Source: DATILI01 sp035476635
GTDB lineage: Bacteria > Pseudomonadota > Gammaproteobacteria > Burkholderiales > Burkholderiaceae_C
Assembly: GCA_035476635.1 (NCBI GenBank)
Contig: DATILI010000271.1
Span: forward strand, 1 to 14,312
Length of the DNA: 14,312 nt
Reading direction: 5' to 3'
Shown here: positions 1 to 5,924 of the stretch, one piece after another
How positions within the stretch are numbered: the stretch's first letter is position 1
Layout: each line of letters opens with the position of its first letter
Made by a program: the position numbers and the translations under genes
The notes under the pieces: generated by a model
Seen by the model: only the letters and a program-made list of their open reading frames with translations
Databases searched by the model: none
Told to the model about the DNA's origin: nothing

Positions 1-183
1 GCCCAGGCGGTAGCCGACACCCGCCTCACCCTCGATCGGCACGCCCTGGCTCTGCAAATCCGCCACGTCGCGATAGACCGTGCGCTCGGACACTTCGAGC
101 CGCCCGGCGAGGTAGGCGGCCGTGGTCAGGCGACGGCCGCGGATGAGTTGGATGATGTGAAAGAGACGATCGGCGCGGCGCAT
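1..183 (-). CDS. YafY-type HTH transcriptional regulator, N-terminal part (truncated at left edge)
   Basis: Only the first 61 codons are in the window; the gene runs off the left end. The translation begins MRRADRLFHIIQLIRG and continues through a winged-helix DNA-binding domain: an AAYLAGRLEVSERTVYRD recognition-helix region at about residues 22-39, then an IEGEAGVGYRL wing at about 50-60. This pattern is typical of YafY/DeoR-like regulators, which usually carry a C-terminal WYL ligand-sensing domain; that part is not visible here. The ATG at 183 is the family's usual start, but no Shine-Dalgarno sequence precedes it, and a TTAG-N5-CTAA dyad lies 2 nt upstream, so a leaderless or self-repressed transcript is possible. 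It sits 70 nt downstream of the MGMT-like gene and may control the small-protein cluster upstream. The domain call is confident; the target and ligand are unknown. Confidence 0.85.
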   Translation of the reverse strand, partial: MRRADRLFHIIQLIRGRRLTTAAYLAGRLEVSERTVYRDVADLQSQGVPIEGEAGVGYRLG

Positions 184-185
184 GG

Positions 186-198
186 TTAGCTTATCTAA
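186..198. promoter_or_regulatory. Short dyad next to the YafY-type regulator start
   Basis: An inverted repeat TTAG-CTTAT-CTAA lies 2 nt upstream of the regulator start codon, where a ribosome binding site would be expected. Read on the minus strand it also contains an AT-rich TAGATAAG resembling a -10 element. It could be an autoregulatory operator or part of a promoter for a very short leader. The arms are only 4 bp, so chance occurrence is possible. Confidence 0.25.
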
Positions 199-206
199 TC
201 AGTTGA

Positions 207-244
207 GGACAGAGCAAAATCGCTTCGCGATTCTTCGTCTGTCC
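207..244. repeat. Imperfect hairpin between the MGMT-like and YafY-type genes
   Basis: The outer arms GGACAGA (207-213) and TCTGTCC (238-244) enclose inner arms AATCGC (218-223) and GCGATT (227-232) around a TTC loop. This gives a 7-bp plus 6-bp stem separated by an internal loop (4 nt on one side, 5 on the other). It could be a transcript-processing or attenuating structure downstream of the MGMT-like gene, or a REP-like palindrome. There is no U-tract, so it is not a classical intrinsic terminator. Confidence 0.4.
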
Positions 245-253
245 CACAAGATT

Positions 254-709
254 TCAGGTCAGTTTCTTTTCAAAGTCCTCGACCACAAATCGCTTGCCCT
301 GCTGGACGACGACATGGCCTTCGGCCTCTAGACGATTCATCAGGTTCTCAATGCCACCGGGGTACTTGGGATTGAGTTCGCCGTTGGCCTTGAGCGTACG
401 CCAATACGGCGTGACCTCCGCCGCGCCGGCCTCTTCATCTTCGCGCGCGGCCTGCGCCACCATGCTGGCGAAAATCGCGGTGGTGACGGTGCAGCCGATG
501 GTCGTGCCGTGCGCGCGCGCCAGGCCCTCGCCAATGCCGAATACTGTCGCCAGGCGACCCGGGGGAACGCGACGCATGGCGTCTTCCACCTCGCATGGCG
601 AAGGCGTCACGATGCTGCCCTCCCCGCGCGACTTGCGCATGGCCTGGGGAATAGGCTTCACGCTGGGCAGGTTCTTGTAGCCCGCCAGTTTTTCACGCCA
701 CGATTTCAT
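254..709 (-). CDS. MGMT-family (alkyltransferase-like DNA-binding) protein
   Basis: This is a 151-residue protein. Its middle and C-terminal parts resemble the winged-helix DNA-binding domain of O6-methylguanine-DNA methyltransferases: an RVPPGRLATVFGIGEGLAR segment at about 47-65, then TIGCTVTTAIFA and TPYWRTLKANGELNPKYPGG. The usual PCHR alkyl-acceptor motif is absent. The only cysteine near the expected position is in the IGC sequence, so canonical repair activity is doubtful. A sensing or alkyltransferase-like role, flagging damaged bases, is possible. The N-terminal MKSWREKL start is what I recall for this subfamily. The ATG overlaps the stop of the upstream GyrI-like gene by 4 nt (ATGA), which implies translational coupling. 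The family resemblance comes from memory and the function is unproven. Confidence 0.7.
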   Translation of the reverse strand: MKSWREKLAGYKNLPSVKPIPQAMRKSRGEGSIVTPSPCEVEDAMRRVPPGRLATVFGIGEGLARAHGTTIGCTVTTAIFASMVAQAAREDEEAGAAEVTPYWRTLKANGELNPKYPGGIENLMNRLEAEGHVVVQQGKRFVVEDFEKKLT

Positions 710-1176
710 GAACCTTCAATACCGATGTGGATTGCCACTTCATCGGCGCCACTATAAGCCTCGAAATCGGTGCGGTAGCTGCGGCGGATTTCCGGGTGTG
801 CCTGGAAGAATTGCCAGATCGTGCCCCAGGTGTCGATCACCGCTTGCGGCATCACGCCCTTGCCCGCGAAGACCAGGTACTCGCCCGCCTGCACCTGGAC
901 CGTGCTGAATTCAGGCCCTGCCGAGGGCGCCGACACGCCCACACCCGCGGTCACGTCGAAAGCGCCGGTGTAGTCGGACTCATAAGCCGAGTACACGCCG
1001 TACAGCGGCGCCTGCGCCAGTCGATGCGGCACCTTTTCGGCCAGGCCTTCGCCAAAGAAGCGGCCCCAGTGCGCGCCCAGGCGGTTGGTTTTGGGGTCGC
1101 TTTCCGCGTGGTTGGTGGTGCACACCGTGATGCCGGAGACCGGGAAGGAAGAAATCTGTTGGCGTGCGGGTTGCAT
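706..1176 (-). CDS. GyrI-like / effector-binding domain protein
   Basis: This 156-residue protein matches the stand-alone effector-binding fold (AraC_E_bind / GyrI-like, near the integron Cass2-type group). Typical segments are LGAHWGRFFGEGLAEKVPHR, YGVYSAYESDYTGAFDVTAGVGV, a VQVQAGEYLVFAGKG strand and a C-terminal DTWGTIWQFF helix ending in EVAIHIGI. Such domains bind amphipathic small molecules and, when free-standing, may act as drug sequesterers or co-sensors. No DNA-binding or membrane segment is visible. A GGAG motif 8 nt upstream supports the ATG at 1176. The stop codon overlaps the start of the MGMT-like gene (ATGA), so the two are probably translated together. Domain identity is fairly certain; the ligand is unknown. 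Confidence 0.8.
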   Translation of the reverse strand: MQPARQQISSFPVSGITVCTTNHAESDPKTNRLGAHWGRFFGEGLAEKVPHRLAQAPLYGVYSAYESDYTGAFDVTAGVGVSAPSAGPEFSTVQVQAGEYLVFAGKGVMPQAVIDTWGTIWQFFQAHPEIRRSYRTDFEAYSGADEVAIHIGIEGS

Positions 1177-1220
1177 GTCTGCGCTCCGTTGAGTTGTCAG
1201 GATTCCAATGGTGCAGCAGG

Positions 1221-1242
1221 CCTGGTGACAGCCTGGTGTCAG
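1221..1242. repeat. 11-bp imperfect tandem duplication at the EVE gene stop
   Basis: CCTGGTGACAG (1221-1231) is followed directly by CCTGGTGTCAG (1232-1242), with one mismatch. The second copy contains the stop codon of the EVE gene (TGA on the minus strand, 1239-1241). TGACA and TGTCA can also pair across a 6-nt loop to form a small hairpin. It is probably replication slippage; no function is evident. Confidence 0.4.
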
Positions 1243-1688
1243 TAGCCCATGTCGCGTGGCGCTACGCCCATGCTCTGCGCGATCAACCGCATATCGTTGT
1301 CGCTGACGGAAAACAGGCCGAAACGAAACTTGTAGCCCCAGCGGCGGCGGTCTTCCACGAACTCGAACGCGTCCAACAGCGGCGTGATTGGTGCCTCACG
1401 CGCCGGCAGATAAGCCACATCGCGGCGATAGGGCACGAAGCCTGCGCCCATGTCGAAGGCATAGGGCTCGCCCAGCTGCACGATGCCGATCGAGACAAAG
1501 GACTGATACCCGTCCCGGCCGCCCATGGTGAGCGCCGGCGCGTAGTAGGCAACGCGGTCCCCCGGCAGCACGCGCTTGATCGGTGCCAGCTTGCCGTGGC
1601 ATACCTGCATGTAGCCGCCGGTGCGGTCGTCGCGTCCGCGCCGGGCATGCTCGGCGCTGGCGACGGCGATCCAGTTGTTGTGCGTCAT
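1239..1688 (-). CDS. EVE (PUA-like) domain protein
   Basis: This 149-residue protein consists entirely of an EVE domain (UPF0310 type). The diagnostic start is NNWIAVASAEHARRG, followed by GGYMQVCHGKLAPIKR, GDRVAYYAPAL, FVSIGIV and a C-terminal RRRWGYKFRFGLFSV block. EVE domains are PUA-like folds that recognise modified bases in DNA or RNA, and fused versions occur in anti-phage restriction proteins. This copy is free-standing, so it is more likely a housekeeping or accessory binder. The ATG at 1688 has a GGAGAGG motif 7-13 nt upstream and lies 18 nt after the stop of the VOC gene, consistent with one operon. Family identity is strong. The biological substrate is unknown. Confidence 0.85.
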   Translation of the reverse strand: MTHNNWIAVASAEHARRGRDDRTGGYMQVCHGKLAPIKRVLPGDRVAYYAPALTMGGRDGYQSFVSIGIVQLGEPYAFDMGAGFVPYRRDVAYLPAREAPITPLLDAFEFVEDRRRWGYKFRFGLFSVSDNDMRLIAQSMGVAPRDMGY

Positions 1689-1706
1689 GGCGCGACCTCT
1701 CCAACT

Positions 1707-2081
1707 TCAGGCCAAGGCGTGCAGGCCGACCTTGTTGCCCTCGGGATCGACGATGTGCGCAATGAAACCCATGCCGGGCGGCAGCGCCTGCAAAGGCATG
1801 GCGACCGCGCCACCAGCCTCTTTGACGCGCGCCAGCGCCGCTTCGATCGAAGGCATGCAATCCAGGTAGACCAAGGTGCCCAGGCCGCCCGGCGGGTGCA
1901 CGCTGGAACCGCTCCAAAGGCATCCGCCGGCACCGGCTTGTTCGTCGTAGGGAAACACCGCGATCTCGTACGGCCCGAACTGCTCGCGCCGCATCGCGCG
2001 GCCCAGGACGGCTTCGTAAAAGCGCTGGGCCTCCTCAAGCTTGGCGGTGGGAATCTCGAACCAGTTGGCAGCATGCGTCAT
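1707..2081 (-). CDS. VOC (glyoxalase/dioxygenase superfamily) protein
   Basis: This 124-residue single-domain protein has two beta-alpha-beta-beta-beta repeats. The first begins with WFEIPTAKLEEAQRFYEAVLG and the second with LGTLVYLDC, ending in GFIAHIVDPEGNKVGLHAL. This is the WFEIP-type VOC group. The first metal-ligand position of true glyoxalase I is not an obvious histidine here, so metal-dependent glyoxalase activity should not be assumed; a binding or resistance role is possible. A strong AGGAGA Shine-Dalgarno sequence lies 9 nt before the ATG. It is the first gene of an apparent co-directional run with the EVE, GyrI-like and MGMT-like genes. The superfamily call is confident; the substrate is unknown. 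Confidence 0.85.
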   Translation of the reverse strand: MTHAANWFEIPTAKLEEAQRFYEAVLGRAMRREQFGPYEIAVFPYDEQAGAGGCLWSGSSVHPPGGLGTLVYLDCMPSIEAALARVKEAGGAVAMPLQALPPGMGFIAHIVDPEGNKVGLHALA

Positions 2082-2125
2082 GTCAAAAATCTCCTGTGAA
2101 TTGAACAGGACGCTATGGTGCGCGG

Positions 2126-2155
2126 GGGCTGCTGACGGCGTCGTGTCAGTAGCCC
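2126..2155 (-). terminator. Stem-loop downstream of the glcE-glcF-DCC genes
   Basis: The arms GGGCT-G-CTGAC (2126-2136) and GTCAG-T-AGCCC (2145-2155) form two 5-bp helices separated by one mismatch, around an 8-nt loop. The hairpin starts 15 nt after the DCC stop codon in the direction of transcription. There is no U-tract, so it may be a weak or Rho-assisted terminator or a 3' stabiliser. It lies in the 88-nt spacer ahead of the VOC gene, whose transcription may start after it. Confidence 0.4.
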
Positions 2156-2169
2156 GCGCGGCGATTCCG

Positions 2170-2559
2170 TCAATCCAGAAACCGCGCCGCGTGTTCAGCC
2201 GCCGGCATCAGGCAGACCTCGCTGCGGCCGAACAAGCCGTAGCGATTGCGCGCGCCCACGCGGTAAAGCGCATCGCGCAGTGGCGCGGGGATGAGCCATG
2301 CGATCCACGCCAACCTCCAGGGCCAACCGAGCTTGTTCAGCACGCGCAGGATGGCGCCCGTGTGCTGCCAGCTGCGCGCGCCATCGACGAGCAGCAAGGT
2401 CTCCAGTCCCACCAGGGGCAGGCCGGCCTGGCGAAGCAGTTTCTGGCCCGTCGCTCCCTGCATGGAGGCGAAGCGGATCAGCTGCTCACGGTCATGCCGC
2501 AATAGAAACTGCACCCAACGGCTGCACATCAGGCATTGCGAATCGAACACGACGATCAC
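2170..2559 (-). CDS. DCC-family thiol-disulfide oxidoreductase-like protein (DUF393)
   Basis: This 129-residue protein carries the hallmark DxxCxxC motif in FDSQCLMCSRWVQF near the N-terminus (D6, C9, C12). It continues with a DUF393 body: ILRVLNKLGWPWRLAWIAWLIPAPLRDALYRVGARNRYGLFG. The family has a thioredoxin-like cysteine pair and presumably does redox chemistry; the physiological substrate is unknown. I chose the GTG at 2559 because it starts the domain exactly and overlaps the glcF stop in a GTGA junction. The longer upstream reading frame would run through glcF and carries no domain-like sequence. A GGAG lies 11 nt upstream. Coupling to glcF suggests it is co-produced with glycolate oxidase, perhaps in a redox support role (inference). 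Confidence 0.85.
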   Translation of the reverse strand: MIVVFDSQCLMCSRWVQFLLRHDREQLIRFASMQGATGQKLLRQAGLPLVGLETLLLVDGARSWQHTGAILRVLNKLGWPWRLAWIAWLIPAPLRDALYRVGARNRYGLFGRSEVCLMPAAEHAARFLD

Positions 2560-3803
2560 GGTTCTGTTTGCTCCACGGTCATGAGAAGTGCCTCGTCCAG
2601 CACCTCGACCCAGTGGCGCACCGGCGTGTCCGTGCCGCTTTGCAGATGCGTGATGCAGCCGATGTTGGCCGAGAGGATGGCCGCGGGCTGCGGCTCGGCC
2701 AGCGCCTTCAGCTTGCGGTCGCGCAGCTGATAGGCGATCTCGGGATTCAAGACCGAGTAGGTGCCGGCCGAGCCGCAGCACAGGTGCGATTCGTTCAATG
2801 CCACGCGAACATCAAAACCCAGCTTCATCAAATGCTGCTCGACGCCGCCGCGCAGTTGCTGACCATGCTGCAGCGTGCAAGGCGGGTGGTAGGCCAATGG
2901 CGCGGAAGACGCGGGGGAGATCTTGCCGCGCAGCGCTTCGCTGAGTTCAGGCAGCAGCTCGCTCAGGTCGCGCGTGCATTCGCTGATGCGCTGCGCCTTG
3001 GCGGCATAGGCCGGGTCATTGCGCAGGATGTGGCCGTACTCCTTGACGGTGACGCCGCAGCCCGAGGCGTTCATCACGATGGCTTCCACGCCCTGCTCCA
3101 GATACGGCCACCAGGCGTCGATGTTGGCGCGCATCTGGGCCTGGCCGCCAGCCTGGTCGTTCAAGTGGAACTTCACCGCGCCGCAGCAGCCTGCGTTGCC
3201 GGCGACCACGGCCTGGATGCCGGCGGCATCGAGCACGCGTGCGGTCGCCGCGTTGATGTTGGGCATCATCGCCGGCTGCACGCAGCCGGCCAGCATCAGC
3301 ACCTTTCGCTGGTGCGGGCGCGTGGGCCACCGGCCGGCGTCCTGCCTTGCCGGAACCTTGGCCTTGAGCGCCTTGGGCAGCACGCCGCGCAGCATCTGAC
3401 CCAACTTCATCGCGGGGCCGAACAGCGGCGAGGGCAGGCCTTCCTTGAGCGCCCAGCGCAAGGCCTTTTCGCCGGCCGGGCGCGGCACTTTCGCATCGAC
3501 GATCTTGCGGCCGATGTCGACCAGGTGGCCATACTGCACGCCACTGGGGCAGGTGCTCTCGCAGTTGCGGCAGGTCAGGCAGCGGTCCAGGTGCAGTTGC
3601 GTGGCGCGCGTGGGCGTCTCGCCTTCGAGCACCTGCTTCATCAGGTAGATGCGGCCGCGCGGGCCATCGAGCTCATCGCCCAGCAGTTGGTAGGTCGGGC
3701 AGGTGGCGGTGCAAAAGCCGCAGTGCACGCACTTGCGCAGAATGGCCTCTGCTTCGATGCCTTCGGGCGTGTTCCTGAATTCGGGGGCGAGCTTGGTTTG
3801 CAT
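2556..3803 (-). CDS. glcF: Glycolate oxidase iron-sulfur subunit GlcF
   Basis: The 415-residue protein has two ferredoxin-like [4Fe-4S] motifs, CVHCGFCTATCP (C25, C28, C31, C35) and CLTCRNCESTCP (C75, C78, C81, C85). Two cysteine-rich CCG domains follow, with C206-C207 in GNAGCCGAVKFHLN and C342-C343 in SHLCCGSAGTYS. This is the complete GlcF architecture and normal length. GlcF passes electrons from the flavin subunits of membrane-associated glycolate oxidase (glycolate to glyoxylate) to the quinone pool. The start lies 9 nt after the glcE stop with no clear Shine-Dalgarno sequence, suggesting reinitiation, and the stop overlaps the DCC start. Paralogous lactate- or 2-hydroxyacid-oxidase Fe-S subunits share this layout, but the GlcE neighbour supports GlcF. 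Confidence 0.93.
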   Translation of the reverse strand: MQTKLAPEFRNTPEGIEAEAILRKCVHCGFCTATCPTYQLLGDELDGPRGRIYLMKQVLEGETPTRATQLHLDRCLTCRNCESTCPSGVQYGHLVDIGRKIVDAKVPRPAGEKALRWALKEGLPSPLFGPAMKLGQMLRGVLPKALKAKVPARQDAGRWPTRPHQRKVLMLAGCVQPAMMPNINAATARVLDAAGIQAVVAGNAGCCGAVKFHLNDQAGGQAQMRANIDAWWPYLEQGVEAIVMNASGCGVTVKEYGHILRNDPAYAAKAQRISECTRDLSELLPELSEALRGKISPASSAPLAYHPPCTLQHGQQLRGGVEQHLMKLGFDVRVALNESHLCCGSAGTYSVLNPEIAYQLRDRKLKALAEPQPAAILSANIGCITHLQSGTDTPVRHWVEVLDEALLMTVEQTEP

Positions 3804-3812
3804 GGCTAGCGA

Positions 3813-4925
3813 TCAGAAGTCAGCGTACATGCGGCCGCGGTTGAAGATGCCCAGCGGATCGAACTGGCGCTTCAATTCGCGGTGGATTCGGTCCAGGGGC
3901 GGCTTCAGTGCATCGAACCGTGCTATCGCGCCATCCGCCGGCTGGGCGCTGCCTTCGATGAAGAGCGTGGCGTGTCCACCCACCGCGGCGGCTGCCGCAC
4001 GCAAGCGGGGCGCGTCTTCACACGTGGCGCGGACCCAGCGCTGGCCGCCATGCCATTCGATGAGCGGCGCCTCCGGCAAGTCCAGCACCGGCGCGGTTTG
4101 CGGCACGGACAGGCGCCATAGGTCGGCGCCCTTTTCGCGCTGGCCGCGCTCCAGAAACCAGGGCAGCCGCTGGTCGCGGCACAAATCCCAATCGGGGGCG
4201 GCCTGGGCGCTGCCCAGCCGCTCCCCGCCGAGGCTGCGGCATGCGGCCTCAACCGCCGCGACGGCACCGCGCAGGCGCAGGTACAGCGTTTGCACGCCCG
4301 CATCGTCGACCCAGCAACTGGCATTCAGCGGCAGCGGCTGGGCGCCCCATTGGTGAAGATTTTGCAGCGCCTCGGCCTGGCGCATTTCGAACTTGAGCGA
4401 GGCCTCGGCCGGCGCCACCGGCAGCACCTTGAGGCTGACCTCGGTGATCAAACCCAAGGTGCCCAGCGCACCCACCATGAGACGCGAGACATCGTAGCCC
4501 GCCACATTCTTCATGACCTGGCCGCCGAAAGTCAGCAAGTCGCCCTGGCCGTTGAGCAAGGTCAGGCCGAGTACGTAGTCGCGCACCGATCCGACGCTCG
4601 CGCGCGCCGGGCCGGACAAGCCCGCGGCGACCATGCCGCCGACGGTGCCACCGGGGGCGAACCGCGGCGGCTCAAATGGGAGGCATTGGCCACGTTCGGC
4701 CAGCGCCGCCTCCAGCGTTGCGATGGGCGTGCCGGCCCGCACGGTGACCACCAGTTCGCTCGGCTCGTAATTGGTGGTGCCCGAAAGCGCCGTGGTGTCC
4801 AGCAGCTCGCCTTGCAGCGATTGGCCGTAGAAGTCCTTGGTGCCGCCGCCGCGGATGCGCAGCGGCGTGCCGCCTGCGGCGGCCAGGCGTATGCGTTCGG
4901 CGATCTGTTCAAGGGCGGTGTTCAT
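3813..4925 (-). CDS. glcE: Glycolate oxidase FAD-binding subunit GlcE
   Basis: The 370-residue protein has a PCMH/FAD_binding_4 fold. The RGGGTK loop is at 25-30, a glycine-rich GGTVGGMVAAGLSGP stretch at 92-106 and KNVAGYDVSRLMVGALGTLG at 139-158. The C-terminal LDRIHRELKRQFDPLGIFNRGRM is the usual VAO-type tail that closes the flavin site. GlcE works with GlcD and GlcF in glycolate oxidation; it is shorter than GlcD and cannot substitute for it on current knowledge of the E. coli enzyme. The partner glcF follows after 9 nt, but the upstream neighbour is a sugar lactonase rather than glcD. The start has only a weak GCAGG upstream, although it coincides with the family start. Confidence 0.92.
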   Translation of the reverse strand: MNTALEQIAERIRLAAAGGTPLRIRGGGTKDFYGQSLQGELLDTTALSGTTNYEPSELVVTVRAGTPIATLEAALAERGQCLPFEPPRFAPGGTVGGMVAAGLSGPARASVGSVRDYVLGLTLLNGQGDLLTFGGQVMKNVAGYDVSRLMVGALGTLGLITEVSLKVLPVAPAEASLKFEMRQAEALQNLHQWGAQPLPLNASCWVDDAGVQTLYLRLRGAVAAVEAACRSLGGERLGSAQAAPDWDLCRDQRLPWFLERGQREKGADLWRLSVPQTAPVLDLPEAPLIEWHGGQRWVRATCEDAPRLRAAAAAVGGHATLFIEGSAQPADGAIARFDALKPPLDRIHRELKRQFDPLGIFNRGRMYADF

Positions 4926-4973
4926 GCCTGCGATGGTAAGGGCGCCCAGGGGGCCGTCGCTGTTGATCTTTAT

Positions 4974-4996
4974 GAACAGCGGCTGTTCGGATTTTT
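4974..4996 (+). terminator. Dyad with T-tract between the lactonase gene and glcE
   Basis: A perfect 6-bp stem, GAACAG (4974-4979) and CTGTTC (4983-4988) around CGG, is followed on the plus strand by GGATTTTT. It therefore has intrinsic-terminator form for plus-strand transcripts, yet no plus-strand gene precedes it. For the minus-strand genes it sits about 20 nt after the lactonase stop and about 50 nt before the glcE start. It may instead be an operator or a weak attenuator separating the two transcription units. Confidence 0.35.
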
Positions 4997-5006
4997 CTGA
5001 ACCACC

Positions 5007-5924
5007 TCAGTCGCGAAAGAAATTCACCGGGAGGCCAGGCACCGCCACGCGCATGGAAAACACGCAGCCCGCCTGCGGATACGCAGCCAGTTCAGCGGCG
5101 CTGCGATTGTGGCGCGCGGTCGTGAGGTACAGCGTCTGCAAATCATCGCCGCCGAAGCAGGGCATGGTCGGACACTGCGCCGCAACCGCAATGTCATCCA
5201 GCACCACGCCTGCCGGCGAGAGCTTGAGCAGGCGCGCACCCTCGAACATGGCGACGTAGTAGTTGCCTTCGGCATCCACCGCCGCGCCATCGGGCCTGCC
5301 GCCATAGCCCGGCATGCCGTACTGCCATCCGGCGGGCTTCATCGGGAACTGGTGAAACACACGCTGGCGCTGCATGGCATTGCTGTCCGCATCCCAATCC
5401 CAGGCATGGATGACATGGTGCGTGGTGTCGGTCCAATAGACCGTCTTCGCATCGGGCGACCAGGCCAGGCCGTTGGCGATCACCCCGTCACCGGCCTTGC
5501 GTTCGACCAGAGGCGCGCGGCCGTCGCGGCAGTCCAGCGAAAACAGCTGGGCCAGGCGCTTGTCGCGCGGCTCGTACATGGTGCCGGCCCAGAAGCGGCC
5601 CAGCGGGTCGGCCTTGCCGTCATTGAAGCGCGTGGTGGCGGGGTCGTGGTCAAAGCGGGCGAGCAGCTCCAGCGCACCACCCCATTCGCGGGCGCGGTAC
5701 ATGCCGTCGCGCAGCGCAATCACCAGCCCGCCGCGCAGCGCCGGTGCGATGCTGCCGGGCTCTTGCGGCATGGTCCAGCTCTGGGCCTTTGTCTGCCCGA
5801 TGTGGGCACGCCATATCTTCTTGCCCGGAATGTCGACCCAATACAGAGCCTTCTCTTCAGGATGCCAGAACGGAGATTCACCCAATTCGCTGGGCGGGGC
5901 GGCCAGGGTCTGCCATGCAGTCAT
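5007..5924 (-). CDS. SMP-30/gluconolactonase-family sugar lactonase
   Basis: This 305-residue six-bladed beta-propeller belongs to the SMP-30/LRE family. The four residues that coordinate the divalent metal or substrate in characterised members are all recognisable: E16 in LGESPFWHPEE, N101 in RFNDGKADPLGRFWAG, N151 in IANGLAWSPD and D212 in GRPDGAAVDAEG. Such enzymes open aldonolactones (glucono-, galactono-, arabinono- or xylonolactone) to the acid. No signal peptide is present, so it acts in the cytoplasm. The start overlaps the stop of the aldose 1-epimerase gene (ATGA), tying lactone hydrolysis to sugar anomer interconversion. A matching sugar dehydrogenase would complete an oxidative sugar pathway but is not in the window. 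The exact lactone cannot be told from sequence. Confidence 0.9.
   Translation of the reverse strand: MTAWQTLAAPPSELGESPFWHPEEKALYWVDIPGKKIWRAHIGQTKAQSWTMPQEPGSIAPALRGGLVIALRDGMYRAREWGGALELLARFDHDPATTRFNDGKADPLGRFWAGTMYEPRDKRLAQLFSLDCRDGRAPLVERKAGDGVIANGLAWSPDAKTVYWTDTTHHVIHAWDWDADSNAMQRQRVFHQFPMKPAGWQYGMPGYGGRPDGAAVDAEGNYYVAMFEGARLLKLSPAGVVLDDIAVAAQCPTMPCFGGDDLQTLYLTTARHNRSAAELAAYPQAGCVFSMRVAVPGLPVNFFRD

Noticed and set aside
2298..3809. Plus-strand open frame (503 codons) opposite glcF
   Set aside because: It is a shadow of glcF, whose Fe-S motifs are unambiguous.
4974..4988. GAAC-N7-GTTC as a LexA box
   Set aside because: The spacing fits neither the Gram-positive GAAC-N4-GTTC box nor the enterobacterial CTGT-N8-ACAG box, and none of the adjacent genes is an SOS gene.
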